The notes below the pieces were generated by a model. It was given only the letters and a program-made list of their open reading frames with translations, had not been told where the DNA came from and did not search any database. This document shows positions 32,181 through 41,008 of a stretch of DNA of 64,000 nucleotides, one piece after another (the stretch's first letter is position 1; every line of letters begins with the position of its first letter). The DNA lies in NCBI RefSeq assembly GCF_036075115.1, contig NZ_CP107958.1, positions 2,046,001-2,110,000 on the forward strand, given 5' to 3'. The translations under genes and the position numbers were made by a program. Source of the DNA: Streptomyces sp. NBC_00377. GTDB lineage: Bacteria; Actinomycetota; Actinomycetes; Streptomycetales; Streptomycetaceae.

Positions 32181-33977
32181 TTGCCCCAGCCCTCCTCCAC
32201 CTCGTCCACCGACGGCTACGACATAGCCTTCCGCGTCCTGGGCGTCGTCCTCGCCATCGCCGTCCCCCTGTCGAACCTGGCGTGGCTGGGCGGCAACCTC
32301 ACCTCCTGGGCCACCGACACCGGTCCCCGTGCGCCGTATCAGCCCGTACAGGCCCTGCTCCATCCCGATCAGCTGTGGCCCCGCCTCGGCGACACGTCCC
32401 TGCTGCTGGGCACCCGCATCCTGCCCGGCACCGTGCTACTCGCACTCGGGATCACGGCCGCCGTGCTGTACAAGCGGCACAAGGACAGCAACGGCGGACG
32501 CAGGAAGCGCGTCGCCGGGATGGCCAAACAGCGGGACATCGAGCCGCTGATGTCCAAGGCCATCACCGCCAAGGCAAGATCATTGCGCCCAAGCCTGAAG
32601 GACGCCAAGCACCTCAACCCGGCCGACACCGGCATCCTGCTCGGCAACCTCCAGGGCACGAAGCACGAAGTGCGCATGGGGTACGAGGACGTCGCCGTCG
32701 CGATCATGGCGCCGCGCTCCGGCAAGACCACATCGCTGGCGATCCCCTCCATCCTCAACGCGCCAGGCCCGGTCCTGCTCACGTCCAACAAGGCGGCGGG
32801 CGACGCCTACACGGCCACGCTCGACGCGCGGGCGGCCGTCGGCCGGACCTGGTCGATGGACCCGCAGCAGATCGCCCACGCCGAACGGGCCATGTGGTGG
32901 AACCCCTTGTCCGACACCAAGACCCTCGACGGCGCCGGCAGGCTCGCCGGCCACTTCCTCGCCGCCAGCGTCGACGCCTCCCAGCAGGGCGACTTCTGGT
33001 CCAAGGCGGGATCCAACATCCTCTCGCAGCTGTTCCTGGCCGCCGCGCTCGCCGAACGGCCAATCACGGACGTGATGCAGTGGCTGGCATTCCCCGCCGA
33101 CCGGACCCCGCTGGACGTCCTGCGCGATCACGGGTTCGCCGCCGTCGCCGCGCAGTTGAAGGGCACCGTGGAGGGCCCGCCGGAGACCCGCGACGGGATC
33201 TACGAGACCGCCCGCCAGTACGCCGCCGCCCTGCTCAACAGCGAGATCGCCGCATGGGTGACCCCGCAGAAGAACGTGGCGGAGTTCAAGCCGAGCGAGT
33301 TCGTCACCTCGAAGGACACGCTCTATCTGCTGTCGAAGGACGGCGGTGGCGGCGCCTCGGCCCTCATCGCCGCGTGCGCGGACTCAGTCATGCGGGCCGC
33401 GACCGCCCAGGCCGAACGCGCCGGAGGACGCCTCGACCCGCCCATGCTGGCGATCCTCGACGAGGCCGCCAACGTCTGCAAAATCTCGGACCTGCCGGAC
33501 TTGTACTCCCACCTCGGCAGCCGCGGGATCATCCCCATCACGATCCTGCAGAGCTACCGGCAGGGCCAGAAGGTCTGGGGCGACGCCGGCATGGACGCCA
33601 TGTGGTCCGCCTCCACGATCAAGGTCATCGGGTCCGGCATCGACGACCCGGACTTCGCCGACAAGCTGTCCCGTCTGATCGGTGACCACGACGTCGAGAC
33701 CACCTCCACCTCGACCTCCGAGTCCGGCAAGTCCACGTCCGTCAGCATGCGGCAGGAACGCATCCTGGCCGCCGACGCCATCCGCGCTCTACCCAAGGGC
33801 ACCGCGCTCGCATTCGCCACCGGCATGCGCGCGGCCATGCTCGACCTGCGCCCCTGGTATCTCGAACCCGGCGCAGGCGAACTCTCCGCCGCCTCCGCCC
33901 GGGCGTCCAAGGACATCACCGAGCGTGCTGTGGCCAAGGCTGCCCCGAAGCAGACCGACTTCGGCACCGCCGCCTAG
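32181..33977 (+). CDS. type IV coupling protein, VirD4/TraG-like
   Basis: A 598-residue ATPase expected to bring the DNA-relaxase complex to the transfer channel. Two N-terminal membrane helices (about 12-40 and 65-95) precede a basic linker. Walker A is MAPRSGKTTSLAIPSIL near residue 177, Walker B is PMLAILDEAANVC near 422, and LQSYRQGQKVWGDAG follows, as in TraG/VirD4. TTG 32181 marks the start; the ORF in the neighbouring frame is a shadow. The gene lies more than 12 kb from the VirB4-like gene, separated by the accessory run. Confidence 0.9.
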   Translation: MPQPSSTSSTDGYDIAFRVLGVVLAIAVPLSNLAWLGGNLTSWATDTGPRAPYQPVQALLHPDQLWPRLGDTSLLLGTRILPGTVLLALGITAAVLYKRHKDSNGGRRKRVAGMAKQRDIEPLMSKAITAKARSLRPSLKDAKHLNPADTGILLGNLQGTKHEVRMGYEDVAVAIMAPRSGKTTSLAIPSILNAPGPVLLTSNKAAGDAYTATLDARAAVGRTWSMDPQQIAHAERAMWWNPLSDTKTLDGAGRLAGHFLAASVDASQQGDFWSKAGSNILSQLFLAAALAERPITDVMQWLAFPADRTPLDVLRDHGFAAVAAQLKGTVEGPPETRDGIYETARQYAAALLNSEIAAWVTPQKNVAEFKPSEFVTSKDTLYLLSKDGGGGASALIAACADSVMRAATAQAERAGGRLDPPMLAILDEAANVCKISDLPDLYSHLGSRGIIPITILQSYRQGQKVWGDAGMDAMWSASTIKVIGSGIDDPDFADKLSRLIGDHDVETTSTSTSESGKSTSVSMRQERILAADAIRALPKGTALAFATGMRAAMLDLRPWYLEPGAGELSAASARASKDITERAVAKAAPKQTDFGTAA

Positions 33978-34021
33978 TCCCCGCCCCCTTCTCCCCACTC
34001 AACTCGCCCACGGAGGCGCCC

Positions 34022-34256
34022 ATTCACACCTACGAGCCCGCCGACCTGGACGACATGGAGCCGCACGAAGCAGGCCACACTCCAGAAACCGGTGGATGCG
34101 ATCGACCAGCACAGCCGCCTGCGCGTCCACCTCGACGACGCCGGTCAGACCCTTCCCTCGGCCCGCGCCTGCCTTGCTGTGCCCGGCCGTCCCGCGACAC
34201 CGAGCACGACCGCTCCCGTGCCCGTGCTGGCCCCGACCGTACGGCGCCCCTCATGA
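34022..34256 (+). pseudogene. small gene with a two-base deletion
   Basis: After GGAGG (34012-34016) a frame begins at ATT 34022 (HTYEPADLDDMEPH) and loses coding bias near 34066. Another frame then takes over with high bias (TKQATLQKPVDAIDQHSRL, RVHLDDAGQTLPSARA) and ends at TGA 34254, overlapping the next ATG. Restoring two bases (AC) in CCGCACGAAG joins the halves as ...EPHTKQ.... A slippage deletion is the simplest explanation. Confidence 0.5.
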
Positions 34257-34438
34257 CCACGCCGCCCACCGAATCCCTGTTGTTCGACGTGCCGCCGCTG
34301 ACGCCCCTCTCGCGGCTGCTCCGCCTCGCCGATCAGTACACCCGGCACAACGACGCGCTCGACGGCCACGACATGACCGCAGGCGATCTCCGGCATGAAG
34401 TAGAGCCGGTGCAGGGCCACTTCGGGCTAGCTTCTTGA
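34253..34438 (+). CDS. small hypothetical protein, 61 aa
   Basis: A 61-residue protein (LLFDVPPLTPLSRLLRLADQ, YTRHNDALDGHDMTAGDLRH) whose ATG overlaps the preceding stop and whose stop overlaps the TTG of the methyltransferase gene. Codon bias is good. No recognised domain. Given the coupling, it may be a partner of the methyltransferase. Confidence 0.55.
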   Translation: MTTPPTESLLFDVPPLTPLSRLLRLADQYTRHNDALDGHDMTAGDLRHEVEPVQGHFGLAS

Positions 34439-35709
34439 GCCGGATCATCCTCGACCTGTTCGCCGGCCCCGGTGGCTGGAGCCACGCGCTCACCGTCCTT
34501 GGCGTGCGGGACATCGGCCTGGAGTGGGACGAGTGGGCCTGCAAGACTCGTGTCCAGGCCGGACAGTTGACGATCCGGACCGATGTCGCCGCCTATCCGG
34601 TGTGGATCTTCTCCGGCCGAGTCCTCGGGGTGATCGCCTCCCCTCCCTGTCAGGCGTGGAGTATGGCGGGCAAGCGCCTCGGTCTGGTCGACCAGCCGCT
34701 CGTCCACCAGGCCGTTGCCGACCTCGCCGCCGGACGCGACACCCGTGAGCAGCTGCTTGGCGCGTGTGTAGACGGACGGTCTCTCCTCGCAGCCGAACCC
34801 ATGCGCTACCTGCACGCCCTGAACCTGGTGGGCGAGCCCGAGTGGGTGGTGATGGAGGAGGTCCCCGACGTCCTGCCGCTGTGGCGGCAGTACGCGGCCA
34901 TCCTGCGGACTTGGGGATTCTCCGTGTGGACCGGCATCCTCAACGCCGCCGACTACGGCGTCCCGCAGACCCGAAAGCGAGCGATCCTGCTCGCCTCCCG
35001 CGTCCGCACCGCCCAGCCCTCGCCGCCGACCCACGCGCCCTCCGCCGAGCCGGAGTCGCTGTTCGGGCCCGGCCGCGCCCGCTGGGTGTCGATGGCCGAG
35101 GCCCTGGGCTGGGGCGCCACCGACCGGCCCGTGCCTACCGTGTGCGCCGGCGGCGGACCAGGCGGCGGCCCCGAACCTTTTCCCTCCGGCTCCCGCAAAA
35201 CCCTTGCCGACGCCCGCGCACGCGGCACCTGGACACCTCACCCCGACACTGAGACCGTCCTGACCTCCCGTAGAGACGGCCCATACTCGGCCGCCCGGCC
35301 CGGTGAGAGCCGCCTCGCAGATGCTCCGGCCCCCACCTTGATCGCTGAGGCGCACCGCTGGTCATGGTCACTACGCAGCAACAACCAGACCAACGCCACC
35401 GTGCGCCGTGCCGACGAGCCCGCCGGCACCCTGTTCTTCGGCCATCGGGCCAACGAATGCACCTGGGTCGCCGACACGGCCTCCGGTCTTCCGAACGGCG
35501 AGCAGCGAGCGGTGCCAGCCCCGATCAAGATCACCGCTCGGGAAGCGGGCGTGCTGCAGAGCTTCCCCGCCGACTATCCGTGGCAGGGCAACAAGGGTCA
35601 GCAGTTCTCGCAGATCGGCAACGCCGTCCCCCCGCGCTTGGCCGCCCACCTGCTCGCCCCGCACCTCAACAAGCCCTTCAACCCCGCCGACTTCACCCTC
35701 GCCGCCTGA
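34435..35709 (+). CDS. DNA (cytosine-5) methyltransferase
   Basis: A 424-residue C5 methyltransferase with motifs in the standard order: I DLFAGPGGWSHAL near residue 7, IV ASPPCQAWSMAGKR near 67 with the catalytic Cys, VI-like VVMEEVPDV near 140 (EEV instead of ENV), VIII TRKRAILLAS near 180 and X QIGNAVPPRLAAHLL near the C-terminus. The target recognition region lies between VIII and X. TTG 34435 overlaps the preceding stop. No cognate endonuclease is adjacent, so protection of transferred DNA or epigenetic control is more likely than restriction-modification. Confidence 0.9.
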   Translation: MSRIILDLFAGPGGWSHALTVLGVRDIGLEWDEWACKTRVQAGQLTIRTDVAAYPVWIFSGRVLGVIASPPCQAWSMAGKRLGLVDQPLVHQAVADLAAGRDTREQLLGACVDGRSLLAAEPMRYLHALNLVGEPEWVVMEEVPDVLPLWRQYAAILRTWGFSVWTGILNAADYGVPQTRKRAILLASRVRTAQPSPPTHAPSAEPESLFGPGRARWVSMAEALGWGATDRPVPTVCAGGGPGGGPEPFPSGSRKTLADARARGTWTPHPDTETVLTSRRDGPYSAARPGESRLADAPAPTLIAEAHRWSWSLRSNNQTNATVRRADEPAGTLFFGHRANECTWVADTASGLPNGEQRAVPAPIKITAREAGVLQSFPADYPWQGNKGQQFSQIGNAVPPRLAAHLLAPHLNKPFNPADFTLAA

Positions 35710-36827
35710 TGCCCCACACCCCCGAACCCGACGAGGACGACGACCTCGACCTCACGCCGGCACCGAAGCCGGTCCACTACGCCGAGCAGGCCCTGCTCGG
35801 CGCCCTCCTCCTCGAACCGGCGCGCCTGGCCGACACCGAGCCGCTGATCGCCCACCACTTCGACAGCCACAACCACGCCGCGCTGTTCACCGCGATCCGC
35901 ACGCTCCCGCCGCCCGACCCCGCCGACCACGCCAAGGACACCGCCTGGCTCAACGCCGTGCTCGACCACGCACGTCCGCACGCTCCCGGCCTGAACGCCT
36001 CCTACCTCCACGCCCTCGTCCAGTTCTGCCCACGGCCGAAGCACGCCGCGGCGTACGCCAGGATGATCCTCGCCGACAATGCCCGCCGGATCCTGCGAGC
36101 CCACGCCGAGCGCCTCGCGTCCACCGCAACCGACCCGGGCCTGCCCAGTCCGGCCGCCTCGACGCTCGGCCTGGCCGACGACATCGGCTGTGTCCTGGAC
36201 GCTCTCGCCAAACAGTTCGCCCCGCACCCCGGCTCCTTCCCCCGCACGACACTCCCCGTGGATGTCCCCCGGCAGGCCGGCGAGGAGGACCTCGACGAAG
36301 AACGCCTGCTCCTGGCGACGGCCACCGCCTATCCGGCGGAGGTCCAGAAGATGCGGTGGCTCGTCGCCGAGGACTTCCTGCTGCCGCTGCACGCCGCGCT
36401 CTGGCAGTCCATCACCGCGCTGGTCCACCGCGGCGACATGGTCGACCCGGTCACCGTCCTCGGCGACGCGCAGCACCGCGGACTGATCACCGACTCCCTC
36501 ACCCCCAAAGACCTGATGGCCCTGGTCTCCACCCCCGCCGGCTCCCCCGAGTACTGGGGCGAGAGGATCCTTCGGCGGGCCCTCCTCGCACGCGCTCAGA
36601 CCGTCGCGGTGCGGATCGCCGCCTACACCGACGACCTCGCCAACACCCCCCACCAGCTCATCACCGGCAGCCGACGGGCGCTGGCCGACCTCAACGCCCT
36701 GCGCACCCGTTGGAATCGAGCCACCGCGCCCACGCCCTCTGCCAGTGCACCCGGGCGGTCGGCGACGCGACCTCAGGCCGGACCGTCACACTGGCCGACC
36801 GTCACCGCCGCGCGCGCCCACCGATGA
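35709..36827 (+). CDS. DnaB N-terminal-domain protein without helicase domain
   Basis: A 372-residue protein with two copies of the DnaB N-terminal fold: VHYAEQALLGALLLEPARLA (residues 17-36, domain to about 125) and LLLATATAYPAEVQKMRWLV (about 200-320, including HAALWQSITALVHRGDMVDP and VSTPAGSPEYWGERI). No Walker A or B motif follows, so the RecA-like helicase domain is absent. It might bind DnaG or the host helicase. ATG 35709 overlaps the methyltransferase stop by one base. Related proteins occur on Streptomyces mobile elements. Confidence 0.75.
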   Translation: MPHTPEPDEDDDLDLTPAPKPVHYAEQALLGALLLEPARLADTEPLIAHHFDSHNHAALFTAIRTLPPPDPADHAKDTAWLNAVLDHARPHAPGLNASYLHALVQFCPRPKHAAAYARMILADNARRILRAHAERLASTATDPGLPSPAASTLGLADDIGCVLDALAKQFAPHPGSFPRTTLPVDVPRQAGEEDLDEERLLLATATAYPAEVQKMRWLVAEDFLLPLHAALWQSITALVHRGDMVDPVTVLGDAQHRGLITDSLTPKDLMALVSTPAGSPEYWGERILRRALLARAQTVAVRIAAYTDDLANTPHQLITGSRRALADLNALRTRWNRATAPTPSASAPGRSATRPQAGPSHWPTVTAARAHR

Positions 36828-37212
36828 CCGCAACCATCGGGCCCGGCCGTCTCCACGGCTGGGCCCGGACTCGATGCGAGCCCGCCTACATGCCCTACAG
36901 CCCCTCCCCCCTCACTCTCCGGAGCCGCCCCAGAACCGACACCGAACGGCAGACCGTTGAAGCCCGCGCCACTCGGAACCTGCCCGGCACCGCTACAAAC
37001 GCGGTCGCGCAGCCCATCGAGAGGGGTGCCCCGCCTACGCCGCCGACCCCGGCGATCACGAAGCCCTCCTCGACGACTTCCTCACCGAGAATGACGACGG
37101 GGAGAAGTACCGCACCTTCCCTATTGGATCAGCGTGTTGATGCTGGTCTGACAGGGTGGCTTGATGGGTAAGTGGCGTATTTTGGGTGCCGAAGGCGGCG
37201 ATGACGGTGCCT
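36828..37212. other. degenerate 3' end of conjugation block
   Basis: No intact gene. A short high-bias frame (about 36961-37135) encodes CPAYAADPGDHEALLDDF and LTENDDGEKYRTFPIGSAC, preceded by a TGA at 36958 and lacking a start. It looks like the 3' remnant of another element gene. An alternative 115-codon frame from ATG 36824 has poor codon bias. Confidence 0.4.
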
Positions 37213-37425
37213 TCAGGGCGACCAGGGTGGGCCGATCTCTCGGATACCAACTGACCCTGGCTCGCCGTTGAGCGCGGTCAGGTACTTGTACAGGCGGCGT
37301 GTGTGGAGCGGCGATTCGTCACGCAGGTCCGGTGTTGTCATGGCGCGAACAGAGCGGGCGGACCGTTCGTTGCCGTCCACCGCCAATGTGAGCGCGTACG
37401 CCGTGACGGGGACGGGTATCACCAT
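37213..37425 (-). CDS. small partner gene of the HEPN protein
   Basis: A 70-residue product (MVIPVPVTAYALTLAVDGNE, MTTPDLRDESPLHTRRLYKY, LTALNGEPGSVGI). ATG 37425 overlaps the end of the HEPN gene by seven bases, so the two are coupled. Base composition is less GC-rich than in the conjugation block. No domain recognised. The pairing and size are compatible with an antitoxin or regulator, which is inference. Confidence 0.5.
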   Translation of the reverse strand: MVIPVPVTAYALTLAVDGNERSARSVRAMTTPDLRDESPLHTRRLYKYLTALNGEPGSVGIREIGPPWSP

Positions 37426-38378
37426 CGGCCAGCCAATTCCTCGTCCTCGATGCGGCGTCGGCAGTCGCCGCATAGGGTCTGCGCAGTCCCGTCGTCGTCA
37501 CCCTCATGGGGCCAGAGGCATCCACACCCCCCGCAGCTTGCCAACTCTTCAAGGCTGTAGCGGGCTTGGCAGGTGAAGCAGTAGTGCATCTCCTCACCAG
37601 GGCCGTCCATGAATGCGAAACAGGCCAGTGTCGAAGCGTGGCACTGCGGGCATTCGTTGGCCGGATGGCCAGGCTCGAACTCCTGGAAGACCAAGGCCAA
37701 GTCCTCGGCGCTCATCGTGGTGACGCAGAAGTGGCAATGAGCGCCGTTCGGAATGACGGCGAGAGCCCACTGCCCGCACACTGAGCAGGGCAGAACCGAG
37801 TCGGTCGTGCCCTTGAGTTCGTTGCCCCGCAGTCGGTTCATGCGTTCGTTGACGAACGCCTCGATGGTGTTCAGGCCGCTGCGTACTCGCAACATGTCTT
37901 CTTCGATACTCCCGCGCTCCGGCGCGTCGAGCAGTGGGAGCAGTTCGGCGTCGAGGAAGCGGAGCAGGAAGTCGAGCACTGCACCGGCTCGTGACTCCAC
38001 AGCCTCTGCGCTGTGGGTCAGCCCGTAGTGCTGTAGAGCGTTCCGGTCCTTGCCGAGGTCCCTGAGAGCCGCGGCGTCCTTCTTGTTGATGTCGAGGCCG
38101 CAGATGTTCCTCAGACGTTCCACGGCGGCGTCCGTTCCACAGCTGTTGAAGTCGGAGGCGCCGAACTTCTCTGAGGTGGCCCTGGCAGGGTCGCTGAACA
38201 CCAAGCTCCAGTGTTCCCGTAGCAGGCGCGACTTCAGCAGGACCTCGGCTGCGGCCTGGAGGTGCAGGACGGCGTACTTGATTTCGCGTGGGCCGGTGTG
38301 AGTGTCGGCGTCCAGATGCTCCACGACGCTGATGAGGTAGTCGATGCCGTTACGGACCGGCGGGAAGTCGACTTGCAT
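37419..38378 (-). CDS. HEPN-like protein with zinc ribbons
   Basis: A 319-residue protein. The N-terminal 180 residues are helical (IKYAVLHLQAAAEVLLKSRL) and contain DLGKDRNALQHYGL near residue 115, a match to the R-x4-H motif of HEPN ribonucleases. The C-terminal 120 residues hold four CxxC pairs: CSVCGQ, CHFCVT, CPQCHA, CFTCQA, plus CGGCGCLWP and CGDCRRR, forming zinc ribbons. ATG 38378 begins the domain; upstream in-frame sequence lacks bias. HEPN proteins often act as RNA-cleaving toxins or defence effectors. It is not typed further. Confidence 0.65.
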   Translation of the reverse strand: MQVDFPPVRNGIDYLISVVEHLDADTHTGPREIKYAVLHLQAAAEVLLKSRLLREHWSLVFSDPARATSEKFGASDFNSCGTDAAVERLRNICGLDINKKDAAALRDLGKDRNALQHYGLTHSAEAVESRAGAVLDFLLRFLDAELLPLLDAPERGSIEEDMLRVRSGLNTIEAFVNERMNRLRGNELKGTTDSVLPCSVCGQWALAVIPNGAHCHFCVTTMSAEDLALVFQEFEPGHPANECPQCHASTLACFAFMDGPGEEMHYCFTCQARYSLEELASCGGCGCLWPHEGDDDGTAQTLCGDCRRRIEDEELAGRW

Positions 38379-38665
38379 GGGGCCGGTCCGGCGCCACCTC
38401 GGCCGGAACAGCTGGCGAGACGCTATAACGCTAGATTCTTCTGATACCACTCAAACCTACCCAGGTCATGCGGCGTTTGGCGTTACACCGACGATCACCC
38501 GAGCACGCTACAGGAATGCCGTAATTCTCTTCTGGGCGATAGCCATGGCGCTCGCGACTGCGTTCAAGTCCATGCACTCTTTGTCTTCTGCCTACTGGAT
38601 TTGGCCATCGAGACGTTGCCCGTAGAAATGCGGCGCGTTCGGGTGCCGGTCGAGTTTGCGCCGCT

Positions 38666-40376
38666 CTCCTAAGGGCTTGCAGATCATCAAGGTGTTGCTT
38701 CCCGTCCCATGGCTCGTTGACGTGGTATGCGCATCCCGGACGAGGTCCGTACCCAACTCACCACGAGGTTCGCGGTGTTGTTCCCGCATCTGGATGAGCG
38801 GCAGCGACGGCTGCTGATGGCCGCGGAGGCCCGTGTTCTGGGACACGGTGGTGTTCGGGCCGTCGCGCGGGCGGCCTCGGTGAGTGAGACCACGGTCCGC
38901 AAGGGCGTGTTCGAGCTGGAGGCCGGCGACGAGCCGCTGGGGCGGGTGCGGCGGCCGGGCGGGGGCCGCAAGAGGGTCGCAGATCTCGATCCGGGGCTGC
39001 GGCCGGACCTGCTGTCGCTGGTCGAGCCGGACGAGCGCGGTGATCCGATGTCGCCTCTGCGGTGGACGGTGAAGTCGACCCGCACACTCGCGCGGGAGCT
39101 TGCCCGGACCGGGCACAAAGTCAGTGCGGACACCGTCGCGGACCTGCTGCGGGAGGAAGGCTTCAGTCTGCAGGCCAACGCCAAGACCATCGAGGGCAGC
39201 CAACATCCCGACCGGGACGCGCAGTTCCGCTATCTCAACGAGCAGGCCCGCGATCACCGGGACGTCGGCCAGCCGGTGATCAGCGTGGACACCAAGAAGA
39301 AGGAACTCGTGGGCGACTTCAAGAACAACGGCCGCCAGTGGCGGCCGACGGGTGAGCCGGAACCGGTGAACGTCCATGACTTCGCAGACCCCCAGCTCGG
39401 CAAGGCCGTCCCCTATGGGATCTACGATCTGACGGCGAACACCGGCTGGGTCAACGTGGGCACCGATCACGACACCGCCGCGTTCGCGGTGGAATCGATC
39501 CGCCGCTGGTGGTCCGGCCAGGGCCGGGCCGCCTACCCGCAGGCGACTCGACTGCTCATCACCGCCGACGCGGGCGGCTCGAACGGCTACCGCACCCGGG
39601 CCTGGAAGCTCGAACTCGCCCGGCTCGCGGCCGAAACAGGATTGACGATCACCGTGTGCCACCTGCCGCCGGGCACATCGAAGTGGAACAAGATCGAGCA
39701 CCGGCTCTTCTCGCACATCGCCATGAACTGGCGCGGCCGCCCGCTGACCAGCCACGAAGTCATCGTCCAGTCCATCGCCGCGACCACCACTCGTACCGGA
39801 CTGCGCGTCATGGCCGAGCTGGACACCAACCTCTACCCCACCGGAGTCCAGATCGGCGACGCGGAGATGGCTGCCCTGCCGCTGACCCGACACGCCTTCC
39901 GCGGCGACTGGAACTATGCCCTGCACCCCCGGCCCTGCCCAGCCATCCCAGCACCCCGGGCTCCGCAGAGGCCGGCCCCGGCGTGGGACCACGCTCTCCT
40001 GTCCGACCCCGCCCTGACCGGCATGTCCCGGCAGCAACTGAGCGATCTCACCGACACTTTGGCCCTCGACGGCGACGTCAAGCGCGGCCGCCCGCCCCGG
40101 CTCACCTTCCCCGACCAGGTCCTGGCAGCCGTCCTTCACCTCCGGGTCGCCCTGGCCGCGGAACCCCTCGCCGTACTGTTCGACAGCAGCCGGACCGCGA
40201 TGCACCGCACCCTGCTAAAGATCAGGAGACTGTTCGATGCCCACGGCATCAGCGTCCCCCCGGCGACCACTCCACCCGCAGCCCTCGCACCCCTCCATGC
40301 CCAGGTCATCACCCTGACCAACGACCCCAACAGCAAGATCAAGACGCCATGTTGATGATCTGCAAGCCCTTAGGAG
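38666..40376 (+). mobile_element. ISAzo13-type insertion sequence, complete
   Basis: A 1711-bp element with perfect 25-bp terminal inverted repeats: left 38666-38690 beginning CTCCTAAGGGCTTGC, right 40352-40376 ending GCAAGCCCTTAGGAG. It encodes one full-length transposase. The stop codon lies inside the right repeat. No clear target duplication is visible. It separates the HEPN gene from the broken endonuclease VII-like gene. Confidence 0.85.
38727..40355 (+). CDS. ISAzo13-family transposase
   Basis: A 542-residue DDE transposase. The N-terminal helix-turn-helix region (VRAVARAASVSETTVRKGVF) is followed by the catalytic core: first Asp in QPVISVDTKKKELVGDFKNN near residue 190, second in LLITADAGGSNGYRTR near 278, Glu in TSKWNKIEHRLFSHI near 323. 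A C-terminal helical extension (LAAVLHLRVALAAEPLAVLF) ends within the right inverted repeat. The frame is intact and the element may be active. Confidence 0.88.
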   Translation: MRIPDEVRTQLTTRFAVLFPHLDERQRRLLMAAEARVLGHGGVRAVARAASVSETTVRKGVFELEAGDEPLGRVRRPGGGRKRVADLDPGLRPDLLSLVEPDERGDPMSPLRWTVKSTRTLARELARTGHKVSADTVADLLREEGFSLQANAKTIEGSQHPDRDAQFRYLNEQARDHRDVGQPVISVDTKKKELVGDFKNNGRQWRPTGEPEPVNVHDFADPQLGKAVPYGIYDLTANTGWVNVGTDHDTAAFAVESIRRWWSGQGRAAYPQATRLLITADAGGSNGYRTRAWKLELARLAAETGLTITVCHLPPGTSKWNKIEHRLFSHIAMNWRGRPLTSHEVIVQSIAATTTRTGLRVMAELDTNLYPTGVQIGDAEMAALPLTRHAFRGDWNYALHPRPCPAIPAPRAPQRPAPAWDHALLSDPALTGMSRQQLSDLTDTLALDGDVKRGRPPRLTFPDQVLAAVLHLRVALAAEPLAVLFDSSRTAMHRTLLKIRRLFDAHGISVPPATTPPAALAPLHAQVITLTNDPNSKIKTPC

Positions 40377-40389
40377 TTGCTGCGAGCTG

Positions 40390-40683
40390 ATGTCGCCACC
40401 TGCTGCGGCGACTGCGCGCGGCCCTGATCGAGGCTCTCGGGCCAGACTGGTGCGCGGTCTCCTGGGCACGCTGTACAACCGGGCCGTGGAGGAATGCCCG
40501 CACGTGGTCGGCTGCCCGATGGCCAAGTACGTGAACAATCCGCCCGCGGCTCATCTGGCACGGCTGTATCCGCAGCACCTGGCGTACTCGCCGAAGGAGT
40601 CGACGAGCGAGCGCAAGATCGAGCTGCTCGGGTTCGACCCGCTCGCCCAGTGGCGCCCCGCCCGGCCCGGCACGTCCAACTAG
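40390..40683 (+). pseudogene. broken endonuclease VII-like (HNH) gene, 3' part
   Basis: The C-terminal 55 codons (RAVEECPHVVGCPMAKYVNN, PPAAHLARLYPQHLAYSP) match the end of actinobacterial recombination endonuclease VII proteins. Just upstream a different frame (LRRLRAALIEALGPDWCAV) has the N-terminal half of the HNH domain, and the core DHDH segment between them is missing. The gene thus has a frameshift/deletion and sits 14 bases from the right end of the insertion sequence, which may have removed its start. Confidence 0.55.
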
Positions 40684-41008
40684 AGGCGGGCCATCTCCTC
40701 GATAACGGCGATGGAATCATCCGACCACGCACCACGCACCACGTGCACGGCAGGCCGCAAGCTTTCCCGGCCCCCAAGGCAGAATCGGCAGCCTCTGGCG
40801 AACGGCCATCCCCAGCTCTGGGACGCCAGTCGATCCTCACGCCCACCAATTCAGGCGCGCTATATAGCGGCGGAGTCCCGGTTACCGAAACCGGGACTCC
40901 GCCGCACCATTGGTGGTCCACCGCCACGACCTGCCCGTACGTCGAAAGCGACACCCGACCACCACAGACCCGACGCCCTGCGCTCATGGCCAGGGTGCCG
41001 GCGAGCGA
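40684..41008. promoter_or_regulatory. palindromic promoter element D, 17-bp perfect arms
   Basis: No gene. At 40867-40905 GCGGCGGAGTCCCGGTT and its exact complement flank ACCGA, the longest version of the recurring palindrome. The plus face has ACCATT (40906-40911) and the minus face TATATA (40866-40861), each 11 nt beyond AACCGG. No gene follows directly on either side: the insertion sequence lies to the left and the end of a minus-strand gene to the right. The plus-face leader resembles that of element E. Confidence 0.55.
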
